Assembly: GCA_963754955.1 (NCBI GenBank)
Contig: CAVWHY010000005.1
Location: 124,001 to 188,000 of the forward strand
DNA from: CAVQJU01 sp963754955
Lineage (GTDB): Bacteria; Acidobacteriota; Vicinamibacteria; Vicinamibacterales; CAVVIG01
Length of the DNA stretch: 64,000 nucleotides
Direction: 5' to 3'
The notes under the pieces were generated by a model, which worked only from the letters and a program-made list of their open reading frames with translations, did no database searches and was not told where the DNA came from. Both the position numbers and the translations under genes were made by a program. Positions within the stretch are counted from its first letter, which is position 1; each line of letters begins with the position of its first letter. This document shows positions 17,705 to 25,278 of this stretch, piece after piece.

Positions 17705-20115
17705 CGCGAACCTTCGTTGCGGGCCTTTCCATCTGGGCCGCCTCATCGGGCATCGTCCTGGGTGTCGTGTCGAGCCGGCCGCAGGCGGCGCCGTCTCCCA
17801 TCGCGCAGGCGGCTCCGGTGGCGTCCGCGAGCGTGCCCGCTCGCGCGCTGGTCGATAAGTACTGCCTGACCTGTCACAGCGCGCGCACAAAATCGGGCGG
17901 CCTCGTGCTCGAAGGCATTGATGTCGCATCGCCCGCGGCGAGCGCCGAGACCTGGGAGAAGGTGATTCGGAAGGTTCGCGGCGGGATGATGCCGCCCGTC
18001 GGCATGCCGCACCCGGACAAAGCCGCGATGGACGCGTTTGCCGGCTATCTGGAAGCGTCGATTGATACCGCTGCCGCCGAACGGCCCAACCCGGGACGGA
18101 CCGTCCTGCACCGGCTCAACCGCGCGGAATACGGAAACGCCGTGCGCGATCTGCTGGCGCTCGACGTCGACGTGACGTCGCTGCTGCCCGCCGACGACAG
18201 CGCGTACGGTTTCGACAACATCGGCGACGTGCTCGGCGTCTCGCCGGCGCTGATGGAGCGCTACCTCTCCGCGGCCTGGAAAGTCAGCAGCCTGGCGGTC
18301 GGCAACCCGAAGGCGACGCCGACCGTCGAGACCTTCCGCGTGCGGTCCGACCTCTCGCAGGACGATCACATCGAAGGCCTGCCGATCGGCACGCGAGGCG
18401 GTATCCTGGTCCGCTACACGTTTCCGGTGGACGGCGAGTACGTCGTCCAGCCGAGGCTGTACCGCGAGACGGTGAACATCATCCGAGGCCTCGAGGTGCC
18501 GCACGATCTCGAGGTGACCTTCGACGGCGATCGCGTGCACCTCGCGCGGTTCGGCGGCGCCGAGGACGAGAAAGCCAACTACCTCAATCCGACCGCGGCC
18601 GGCGACGCGCTCGAGACACGATTCAAGGTCCGTCTGCCGGTGAAGGCCGGCCCGCATTTCCTCGGCATCGCGTTCCTGAAGAAAAGCTCGGCGCCATCGG
18701 TCGATCTCCTGCAGCCCTTCCTGCGCGAGCGCATCGATCCCATCACGCCCGTCGGGATACCCGAAATCGACAAGGTCACGATCGAAGGGCCGTTCAACGT
18801 CACGGGCACGGGCGATTCGCCGAGCCGCCGCCTGATCTTCTCCTGCAGGCCGGCCGCCGGGGATGAAACGCCATGTGCCAGGACCTTGCTGACGAAGCTG
18901 GCGCGGCGGGCGTACCGCCGTCCGCCGTCAGCGGCCGAAGTCGATCGCCTGATGGGCTTCTTCACCACCGGCCGCAAGACCGGCGGGTCGTTCGATTCGG
19001 GGGTCGAGAACGCGCTGGCGTTCATGCTCGTCTCGCCGCAGTTCATCTACCGGTTCGAACGCGACCCGGATCAGGTGGCGGCTGACGGCGTGTATCGGCT
19101 GAGCGATCTGGAGCTCGCCTCCCGCCTGTCCTTCTTCATCTGGAGCAGTATCCCCGACGATCAACTGTTGAACCTGGCGGTCGCCGGCAAGCTGCACACG
19201 CCCGGCGTGCTCGACCAACAGGTCAAGCGGATGCTCGCCGACGAACGCGCCCGCGCGCTCGGGGCGAACTTCGCCGGCCAATGGTTGTACCTCCGCAACC
19301 TCAAGAGCCTGCACCCGGACGAGGATGTCTTCCCGGACTTCGACGACAACCTGCGGCAGGCGCTGCAGCGCGAAACGGAGATGCTCTTCGAGAGCGTCGT
19401 GCTCGAGGACCGAAGCGTTCTGGATCTGCTCGACGCGGACTACACGTTCCTGAACGAGCGGCTGGCGCGGCACTACGGGGTGCCGAACGTCTACGGCGAT
19501 CAGTATCGCCGCGTGCGCGTCAAGGACGACTACCGGCGCGGCCTCCTCGGCCAGGGCAGCGTGCTGACGCTCAACTCGTACGGGAACCGCACTTCGCCGG
19601 TGACGCGCGGCAAGTACGTGCTGTCGAACATCCTCGGCACGCCGCCTCCCCCGCCGCCGCCCGACGTGCCGCCGCTCGACGAGAAGCCGGGCCGGGCGCT
19701 CTCGATGCGCGAGCGCATGGAGGAACACCGCGCCAACCCCGCGTGCTCCGGCTGCCACAAGCTCATGGACCCGATCGGCCTCGCGCTCGAGAATTTCGAC
19801 GGGATCGGCCGCTGGCGGGCGAGCGACGGCGGTGTCCGCATCGACGCCTCCAGCACGCTCTGGGACGGCACCGCCGTGGACGGACCATCCGGGCTGCGGC
19901 GTGCCATCCTCAGCCGTCCCGAGCAATTTGCGCGCACGGCGAGCGAAATGCTGCTCACCTACGCGCTCGGCCGCGGCCTCGAGTACACCGATATGCCCGT
20001 GGTACGATCCGTCGTCAGGGAATCCGCCGGGCAGCGCTACCAGTTTTCGTCGCTCGTGGCCGCGATCGTGAAGAGCGCGCCGTTCCAGATGAGAGTGAAG
20101 CAGGGAGACCGCTGA
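17701..20115 (+). CDS. DUF1592/DUF1588-type secreted cytochrome-c-like protein
   Basis: 804 residues, intact. A signal peptide (about 1-25) precedes a heme-binding motif CLTCH at residues 55-59. The known block order of this planctomycete/acidobacterial family follows: DUF1587 (VLHRLNRAEYGNAVRDLLAL), a ligand-like beta domain, DUF1595 (LARRAYRRPPSAAEVDRLMG), DUF1592 (SRLSFFIWSSIPDDQLLNLA), DUF1588 with a second CSGCH motif (RANPACSGCHKLMDPIGLAL), and DUF1585 (LLTYALGRGLEYTDMP). A proline run (PPPPPPPDVPP) separates modules. The partner DUF1552 gene follows after one base. The biochemical role is unknown; a periplasmic redox or polymer-processing complex has been the usual guess. Confidence 0.92.
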   Translation: MTRTFVAGLSIWAASSGIVLGVVSSRPQAAPSPIAQAAPVASASVPARALVDKYCLTCHSARTKSGGLVLEGIDVASPAASAETWEKVIRKVRGGMMPPVGMPHPDKAAMDAFAGYLEASIDTAAAERPNPGRTVLHRLNRAEYGNAVRDLLALDVDVTSLLPADDSAYGFDNIGDVLGVSPALMERYLSAAWKVSSLAVGNPKATPTVETFRVRSDLSQDDHIEGLPIGTRGGILVRYTFPVDGEYVVQPRLYRETVNIIRGLEVPHDLEVTFDGDRVHLARFGGAEDEKANYLNPTAAGDALETRFKVRLPVKAGPHFLGIAFLKKSSAPSVDLLQPFLRERIDPITPVGIPEIDKVTIEGPFNVTGTGDSPSRRLIFSCRPAAGDETPCARTLLTKLARRAYRRPPSAAEVDRLMGFFTTGRKTGGSFDSGVENALAFMLVSPQFIYRFERDPDQVAADGVYRLSDLELASRLSFFIWSSIPDDQLLNLAVAGKLHTPGVLDQQVKRMLADERARALGANFAGQWLYLRNLKSLHPDEDVFPDFDDNLRQALQRETEMLFESVVLEDRSVLDLLDADYTFLNERLARHYGVPNVYGDQYRRVRVKDDYRRGLLGQGSVLTLNSYGNRTSPVTRGKYVLSNILGTPPPPPPPDVPPLDEKPGRALSMRERMEEHRANPACSGCHKLMDPIGLALENFDGIGRWRASDGGVRIDASSTLWDGTAVDGPSGLRRAILSRPEQFARTASEMLLTYALGRGLEYTDMPVVRSVVRESAGQRYQFSSLVAAIVKSAPFQMRVKQGDR

Positions 20116-20116
20116 C

Positions 20117-21436
20117 ATGTTCATCACGCAGAAATACATCTCACGCCGGACATTCCTTCGGGGCAGTGTCGGCGCAACGCTCGCGCTGCCGTTTCTCGAC
20201 GCGATGGTTCCGGCGCAGACGCCCCTCGCGAGGACGGCCGCGCAGCCGATTCAGCGCTTCGGGTTCGTTTACGTCCCCCACGGCTCGATCATGAAGGACT
20301 GGACCCCCGCCCAGGCGGGCACGGGGTTCGAGTTTTCGCCGATCCTGAAGCCGATGGAACGGTTCCGCAACCAGCTGAACGTGTTCACGGGCCTGACCAA
20401 CAACGGCGAGAACGGGCACTCCCCCAGCACGGCGATGTGGCTGAGCGGCACGTTCCCGTCCAAGGGCAGCGTCATCCACCTGGGCACGACGGTCGATCAG
20501 ATCATCGCCGCCAAGATCGGACAAGAGACGACGTTCCCGTCGATGGAGTTCGCCACCGAGGATCACTCGAGCCACCTCGGCAGCTGCGCGGGCGACTTCC
20601 TGTGCTCGTACATGAGCACCATCGCCTGGCGGACGCCGACGCAGCCGCTCCCGATGGAAATCAACCCGCGCGTCGTCTTCGAGCGGATGTTCGGCGGCGA
20701 CGGCGCCACGCCCGCCGCGCGGCAGGCGCGCCTGGCGCAGAACACCAGCATCCTCGACGCGGTGAGAGAGAGCGTTGCCGATCTGCAGCGCGGCCTCGGG
20801 GCCAAGGATCGCGCCAAGCTCGGCGAGTACGCGGAGAACGTCCGCGAAATCGAGCGGCGCATCCAGCAGGCCGAGCGCCAGCGCACCGATCACCTGCTCG
20901 ATACACCGCCGGTCCCGATCGGTGTGCCTGAGAACTGGGAAGAACACGTCAAGCTGATGTTCGAGCTGATGGCGCTCGCCTACCAGGGCGACATGACGCG
21001 CGTCACCACGTTCATGATGGCGCGCGAGTTGAGCACGCTCACGTATCCGCAGATTGGCGTCGCGGACGGGCATCACCCGGTGTCACACAACAACGGCGTC
21101 GCCGAGCAGGTCGCCAAGAAGGCCAAGATCGACGCCTATCACCTGGGGCTGTTCGCGGGCTTCCTCGATCGGCTGAAAGCGACGCCGGACGGCGACGGCA
21201 GCCTGCTCGATCACTCGCTGTTCCTCTACGGCAGCGGCATGAGCAACGGCAACCAGCACACGCACGACAACCTGCCGATCCTCACCGTCGGCAGCGCCGC
21301 CGGCAAGCTCGCAGGCGGGCGCCACCTCCGGCTCGACAACTACACGCCGCTGTCGAATCTCATGCTCACGATTCTCGACAAGGCCGGAGTGCCGATGGAG
21401 CAGTTCGGCGAGAGCTGGGGGTCGGTCGATCTCTGA
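20117..21436 (+). CDS. DUF1552 protein with Tat signal
   Basis: 439 residues, intact. The Tat-type N-terminus ISRRTFLRGSVGATLALPFL predicts folded export. Typical DUF1552 features follow: RFGFVYVPHGSIMKDWTPAQ, LSGTFPSKGSVIHLGTTVDQ, MEINPRVVFERMFGGDG, and the C-terminal LFLYGSGMSNGNQHTHDNLP. That last region resembles DUF1501/sulfatase-like folds. It always accompanies DUF1592 proteins, as it does here. Its RBS (GGGAGA) lies inside the end of the preceding gene. Function unknown. Confidence 0.92.
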   Translation: MFITQKYISRRTFLRGSVGATLALPFLDAMVPAQTPLARTAAQPIQRFGFVYVPHGSIMKDWTPAQAGTGFEFSPILKPMERFRNQLNVFTGLTNNGENGHSPSTAMWLSGTFPSKGSVIHLGTTVDQIIAAKIGQETTFPSMEFATEDHSSHLGSCAGDFLCSYMSTIAWRTPTQPLPMEINPRVVFERMFGGDGATPAARQARLAQNTSILDAVRESVADLQRGLGAKDRAKLGEYAENVREIERRIQQAERQRTDHLLDTPPVPIGVPENWEEHVKLMFELMALAYQGDMTRVTTFMMARELSTLTYPQIGVADGHHPVSHNNGVAEQVAKKAKIDAYHLGLFAGFLDRLKATPDGDGSLLDHSLFLYGSGMSNGNQHTHDNLPILTVGSAAGKLAGGRHLRLDNYTPLSNLMLTILDKAGVPMEQFGESWGSVDL

Positions 21437-21437
21437 A

Positions 21438-21475
21438 ACGTAGAATGTAGAACGTCGAATGTAGAAGTAGAAGAA
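21438..21475. repeat. heptamer array, ACGTAGA/ATGTAGA units (left arm)
   Basis: ACGTAGA, ATGTAGA, ACGTCGA, ATGTAGA in exact register, then GTAGAAG. It begins two bases after the DUF1552 stop. It is the inverted partner of the array at 21534-21554. Confidence 0.85.
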
Positions 21476-21489
21476 AACCAAGAGCCGAC

Positions 21490-22977
21490 ATGTCACACGA
21501 AAACAGAACTGCTCGTTTCCGCGTGCTCTCCAACGTTCTACGTTCTACGTTCTACGTTGCCGTGGCCATCTCGGTCGCCGCCGCGACGGTGACGGCCGCG
21601 ACGGGCAACGCCCCGCTCGTCGACGCCGTCAAGCGCCAGGACAAGACCGTCACCCGCACGCTGCTGAAGCAGAAAGCCGACGTGAACGCCGCCGACGCCG
21701 AAGGCATGACGGCGCTGCACTGGGCGGCGCACTGGGACGACCTCGACACGGTCAAGCTGCTTGTCAAAGCCGGAGCGAAGGCCAGGGTCGCGAACCGTTA
21801 CGGCGTGACGCCGCTGCACGAGGCCTGCACGGTCGGCAACGTACCGATGATTGAAGCGTTGCTCGACGCGGGCGCCGACCCGAACGCCGTGCTCGGCGAG
21901 GGTGAGACACCGCTGATGACGGCAGCGCGGACCGGCAACACGGCCGCCGTGCGGCTGCTCGCGGTGCGCGGCGCCAACGTGAACGCGACGGAAGCGTTCC
22001 GCGGTCAGACGGCGCTGATGTGGGCCGCTGCGGAGAACCACGAAGCCGTGGTGCGGCTGCTCGTCGAACTGGGCGCAGACGTCAATGTGCGCTCCACGCA
22101 CTACGAATTCCCGGCGCTGACCGGCGGCAACGGCGGCATCATCCACGACAGGTCCGAGGGCGGCCTTACGGCGCTGATGTTCGCCGCCCGGCAGGGTTCC
22201 ATCGAGACGACCGAGCGCCTGCTCGCAGCCGGCGCGGATATCAACGCGAGCGAGCCTCAGTACGGCTTCACGCCGCTTCAGACCGCGATCTTCAACGGGC
22301 ACTACGAGCTCGCGTCGCGCCTGGCGGCAAAGGGCGCCAACGTCAACGACGGGGCGCTCTACACGGCCATCGAGACTCGCAACCTTGCGACGTACAGCAA
22401 CCGCCCGAACCCGCCGGACATCGACAACGGCGTCACCAGCCTCGATCTCATCAAGACGCTGCTGGCGCACGGCGCCGACCCGAACCTGCCGTACACGAAA
22501 AGGATTCCGCCGCGGCAGGCGCAGGGCGACATCAACGTCCCGCCGGGTGCCACGCCGCTGTATCGCGCCACGAGAGCCACCGACCTGGCGGCTATTCGCG
22601 CGCTGCTCGACAAAGGCGCCAACCCGAACGTGGCGGCCAAGGACGGCTCCACTCCGCTGATGGTTGCCGCCGGTTTCGGCGCGCGACGCGGGGGAGACGA
22701 AGAAGTGACCGAGAAGGCCGGCCGCGCCGACCCGGTGGAGGCCATGAAGCTGTTCGTCGCCGCGGGCGCGAAAGTGAACGCGGCGAACGATTCCGGCAAC
22801 ACCGCGCTGCACTATGCGGCGCTCAACGGATCCGCGCGCGGCGTCGAGTTCCTCGCCGCCAACGGGGCTTCACTCGACATGAAGAACAAGCAGGGAAAAA
22901 CGCCGCTCGAACTCGCAAGCGGGAAGGGCGCGGCGGCAGCCGCCCTTCGCCGTCTGACTACTCCATCAGCAAACTGA
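21490..22977 (+). CDS. secreted ankyrin-repeat protein
   Basis: 495 residues. The start at ATG 21490 is uncertain, because residues 15-25 come from a heptamer array; a GTG at 21562, right before a hydrophobic VAISVAAATVTAA segment, is an alternative that would leave a bare signal peptide. At least eight ankyrin units follow, for example EGMTALHWAAHWDDLDTVKL, YGVTPLHEACTVGNVPMIEA, GETPLMTAARTGNTAAVRLL, GQTALMWAAAENHEAVVRLL and GNTALHYAALNGSARGVEFL. It sits directly downstream of DUF1592/DUF1552 and probably works with them outside the cytoplasm. Partner unknown. Confidence 0.88.
   Translation: MSHENRTARFRVLSNVLRSTFYVAVAISVAAATVTAATGNAPLVDAVKRQDKTVTRTLLKQKADVNAADAEGMTALHWAAHWDDLDTVKLLVKAGAKARVANRYGVTPLHEACTVGNVPMIEALLDAGADPNAVLGEGETPLMTAARTGNTAAVRLLAVRGANVNATEAFRGQTALMWAAAENHEAVVRLLVELGADVNVRSTHYEFPALTGGNGGIIHDRSEGGLTALMFAARQGSIETTERLLAAGADINASEPQYGFTPLQTAIFNGHYELASRLAAKGANVNDGALYTAIETRNLATYSNRPNPPDIDNGVTSLDLIKTLLAHGADPNLPYTKRIPPRQAQGDINVPPGATPLYRATRATDLAAIRALLDKGANPNVAAKDGSTPLMVAAGFGARRGGDEEVTEKAGRADPVEAMKLFVAAGAKVNAANDSGNTALHYAALNGSARGVEFLAANGASLDMKNKQGKTPLELASGKGAAAAALRRLTTPSAN
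21534..21554. repeat. three perfect CGTTCTA heptamers (right arm)
   Basis: CGTTCTA repeated exactly three times. It is the reverse complement of the TAGAACG motif in the left arm at 21438-21475, and the same unit occurs at 12315. The array falls inside the predicted N-terminal coding region of the ankyrin gene, where it encodes VLRSTFY. Confidence 0.85.
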
Positions 22978-22983
22978 GCGGGC

Positions 22984-23024
22984 GCGACGGAGGCGCGTCT
23001 CGGTCACGCCTCCGCCGCTTTTCC
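22984..23024 (+). terminator. intrinsic terminator after the ankyrin gene
   Basis: GCGACGGAGGCG pairs with CGCCTCCGCCGC across an 11-base loop, followed by TTTTCC. It is the clearest intrinsic terminator in the window, placed 6 bases after the stop codon. Confidence 0.75.
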
Positions 23025-23038
23025 TTCAGCACCGTTCC

Positions 23039-23395
23039 CTAGGTCTTCTGGCGGACCTCGATGTTCGTCGCGATGTTGTTGCTTCCGTCGGTCCTGTAGG
23101 TCACCGTCACCGGAGAGCCGCCCATCGTCGCGAGCCCGGCGAGGCTCTTATCACCGCCGGTCACGACCGTCTGGTCGTTGTACGTGAAGAGCATCTCGGC
23201 ACCGCCGGTCATCTTGACGGACAACGTCTTCGCCACCGGATCGACCTTGACCAGCTCGCCGTTGACGGGATCCGGCTTTTGAGGTGCGCGATCCGACTGC
23301 TGCGACGAGGACGCCCTGAGTGTTCGCGTGTAGGCGGGACCGATTAGAGCGGCGAACGCGGCCATCAGCACGGCTCGTTTGAGTGCGGTATTCAT
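23039..23395 (-). CDS. small secreted protein of unknown function
   Basis: 118 residues, intact. The signal peptide reads RAVLMAAFAALIGPAYT. The mature domain, VNGELVKVDPVAKTLSVKMT followed by MLFTYNDQTVVTGGDKSLAG and PVTVTYRTDGSNNIATNIEV, is a small beta-barrel of the kind found in many short acidobacterial exported proteins. No catalytic residues are evident. The ATG has a GGAGAT ribosome site just upstream. It is convergent with the ankyrin gene and shares the terminator between them. Confidence 0.75.
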   Translation of the reverse strand: MNTALKRAVLMAAFAALIGPAYTRTLRASSSQQSDRAPQKPDPVNGELVKVDPVAKTLSVKMTGGAEMLFTYNDQTVVTGGDKSLAGLATMGGSPVTVTYRTDGSNNIATNIEVRQKT

Positions 23396-23658
23396 CTTTC
23401 GATCTCCTTGTTCATGAGCTCACGAAGCGGAGCCTCGTGCCTGAACAACCCTCCTTGCAGTTGCGACAAGGCGTGCTGCAAGGTTGGTGCTCACGACATG
23501 GGAGATTTGAAGCCGTTGGTCGCGCGGATCTGTCGCGATTTCTGACAGACGCCATATGTAGAATCTTCCTGTTGCAGCCGCGCGACGGCCGGCGCGCTAC
23601 ACATGACCGGCGACCTGAGCATTTACGTGGGCGGCAGGCCTGAAGGCTTGCACTACTG
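23396..23658. other. gap without a recognisable gene
   Basis: About 260 bases upstream of the small secreted protein and downstream of the ribbon-helix-helix gene. The open frames present are antisense shadows. It holds a small hairpin (TTGCAGTTGCGACAAGG region near 23455) and a REP-like palindrome at 23633-23652. It presumably contains the promoter of the secreted-protein gene, but no convincing element was found. Confidence 0.5.
23633..23654. repeat. REP-like palindrome (GCAGGCC-TGAA-GGCTTGC)
   Basis: GGCAGGCCTGAAGGCTTGCACTAC. The core matches the palindrome at 53926-53945 (GCAGGCCTGAAGGCCTGCAC), including the trailing GCAC. Member of a dispersed family in this window. Confidence 0.75.
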
Positions 23659-23856
23659 CTATCGCTGCCGGCCGCGCGGCACCGGCGATTCCTCCTCGCG
23701 CCGCACGGCGTCGCGACCCTTCCGCTTCTCCATCGCCTGGCGCAGCAAGTACTCGATCTGACCGTTGACGCTGCGCAGATCGGCCTGCGCCCAGGCCTCA
23801 ATCCCCGCCCAGAGATCCGCGTCGATGCGAAGCAGAAACGCCTTGCGCCCGGCCAT
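23659..23856 (-). CDS. ribbon-helix-helix (Arc-type) DNA-binding protein
   Basis: 65 residues. The N-terminal strand KAFLLRIDADLWAGIEAWAQ followed by RSVNGQIEYLLRQAMEKRKG is the typical ribbon-helix-helix layout of Arc/CopG-like repressors, with a basic tail. It begins 7 bases after the SPFH-protein stop, so the two share a transcript. It may repress the promoter upstream of the SPFH gene, where short inverted repeats are found (24880-24930). Toxin-antitoxin membership is unlikely, as no toxin-sized partner is present. Confidence 0.8.
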   Translation of the reverse strand: MAGRKAFLLRIDADLWAGIEAWAQADLRSVNGQIEYLLRQAMEKRKGRDAVRREEESPVPRGRQR

Positions 23857-23863
23857 GCGTCCG

Positions 23864-24865
23864 TCAGTTGTACAGCGTGCCCGTGTTCACGACGGGGTGG
23901 ACCTCCGACTCGCCGCACAGGACGACCATCAGGTTGCTGACCATGGCCGCGCGGCGTTCGTCGTCCAGTTGCACCACCTGTTTCTCGGCCAGTTCGGTCA
24001 GCGCCATGTGCACCATGCTCACCGCGCCGTGCACGATCTTCTGCCGCGCGGCGATGACGGCTTCCGCCTGCTGGCGCCGGAGCATCGCCTGCGCGATTTC
24101 GGGCGCATAGGCCAGGTGCGTCAACCGTGCTTCGTCGACCGTGATGCCGGCCTTGATGAGCCGCTCCTGCAGTTCGGCCCGCAGCGCCCGCGACACGTCG
24201 TCGACGTGTCCCCGCAGCGTGGCTTCACCTTCTTCCCCGTCGTCGTAGAAATACTGGCTGGCCAGGTGGCGGACTGCCGACTCGCTCTGCGTCCGCATGT
24301 ACGTCTCGTAGTTGTCCACGTCGAACATCGCCTGGGCCGTGTCGGCGACGCGCCACACGACGACGACGGCGATTTCGATCGGGTTGCCGCGCTTGTCGTT
24401 GACCTTGAGGGTGTCGCCGTTCAGCGTGCGGGCGCGCAGCGAGATCTTGTTGCGTCCCAGCGCGCGCGGCCGTCCCTCGGCGGGCTCGCTCTTGCCGCCG
24501 GCCCGCCTGGCCTGCAGGATCGCCGTCGCGGCAGGCGGATGTTCTGCGGCCCTGACGTGTAGAACGGGTTGGCCCAGTGAAAGCCGCTCTCGCGCACGGT
24601 GCCTTTGTAGTCGCCGAACAGGACGAGGACGCGGGCTTCATTCGGCTGCAGGGTGAAAAACCCGACCATCAGCAGACCCGATCAGCGGAAGCGCGAGGGC
24701 GAACACCGGCACGAGGCCGGGCCCGTTCTCTGCAGACCGCTGCGCGGCGGTCACCAGCAGGATGACGTCAGCGAGCAGCGCGCCCGCCAGCAGCACCAAC
24801 ATGAGCCAGCCGTTCGGCACCGTCACCGTGCGCTCGCGGTTGGGAGCGCCCTGATTCGCGATCAT
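23864..24865 (-). CDS. SPFH/Band 7 membrane protein, frameshifts
   Basis: Membrane-bound SPFH protein (stomatin/flotillin-like), expected to form oligomeric rings on the inner membrane. The N-terminus (24865) has a hydrophobic stretch GWLMLVLLAGALLADVILLV. A second one, ALALPLIGL, runs in another frame into GFFTLQPNEARVLVLFGDYK, ESGFHWANPFY, and after further indels SLRARTLNGDTLKVNDKRGN, AVVVVWRVADTAQAMFDVDN and the helical tail (EAVIAARQKIVHGAVSMVHM) ending NTGTLYN. Indels lie near 24670, 24540 and 24360; total length stays divisible by three (333 residues). It is paired with the ribbon-helix-helix gene and follows the PspA-AAA cluster. Confidence 0.87.
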
Positions 24866-24875
24866 GCAGTCCTCC

Positions 24876-24930
24876 AGTCATGCTATCTTAGTGATATCAT
24901 ACTGATATTCCCAGCGGAAAGTTCCGCAGG
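24876..24930 (-). promoter_or_regulatory. AT-rich promoter/operator region before the SPFH gene
   Basis: On the minus strand the region contains the perfect palindrome GCGGAA-CT-TTCCGC (24929-24916), then ATATCAG, TATGATATC and a downstream GATAG. TATGAT would serve as a -10. GATATC is itself palindromic. These repeats are plausible sites for the ribbon-helix-helix protein encoded in the same operon. GGAGG lies before the ATG at 24865. Confidence 0.5.
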
Positions 24931-24969
24931 GAGGTGAGACTGCAACGCAGATCGCGCCGGCCGGCGCGA

Positions 24970-25263
24970 TCAAGGCTGCTTGAATGCGAGCCGGGTCTGC
25001 TCCGCGCGGAGTTCGTGCAGGAGGCGCATCACGTTGTAGGCCGACAGCTCCACGAGCACGGTGGTGACCCGAGCGTGCAACGCATCGCTCAAGTCGGGTT
25101 CGAGGGCCTTCATCGCGGCCACCAGCCGCTGTTCCTGTCCGCCGAGCTCCTGCTTCGACACGTGCCCGTCCGCCAGGGCGCTCGTGAACGATTCGAGCTT
25201 TTCCATCCGTTCGTGAATGAGGGGGTGCTCCGCCTTGTCATCGAACCAGCTTGTGCGTGCCAT
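24970..25263 (-). CDS. small helical protein of unknown function
   Basis: 97 residues, no family recognised. It reads MARTSWFDDKAEHPLIHERM, then ADGHVSKQELGGQEQRLVAA and VTTVLVELSAYNVMRLLHEL, ending RLAFKQP. Entirely alpha-helical in appearance, with no membrane segment or cysteines. It starts 15 bases downstream of the AAA+ ATPase stop, with a GGAGG site, so it belongs to that operon. It may be an adaptor or regulator of the ATPase. Confidence 0.75.
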   Translation of the reverse strand: MARTSWFDDKAEHPLIHERMEKLESFTSALADGHVSKQELGGQEQRLVAAMKALEPDLSDALHARVTTVLVELSAYNVMRLLHELRAEQTRLAFKQP

Positions 25264-25278
25264 CGCATGCCTCCAGTC

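Noticed and set aside
23659..24865. SPFH/ribbon-helix-helix pair as a toxin-antitoxin system
   Set aside because: The SPFH protein is a large membrane scaffold, not a toxin; the RHH protein is more likely an autoregulator.
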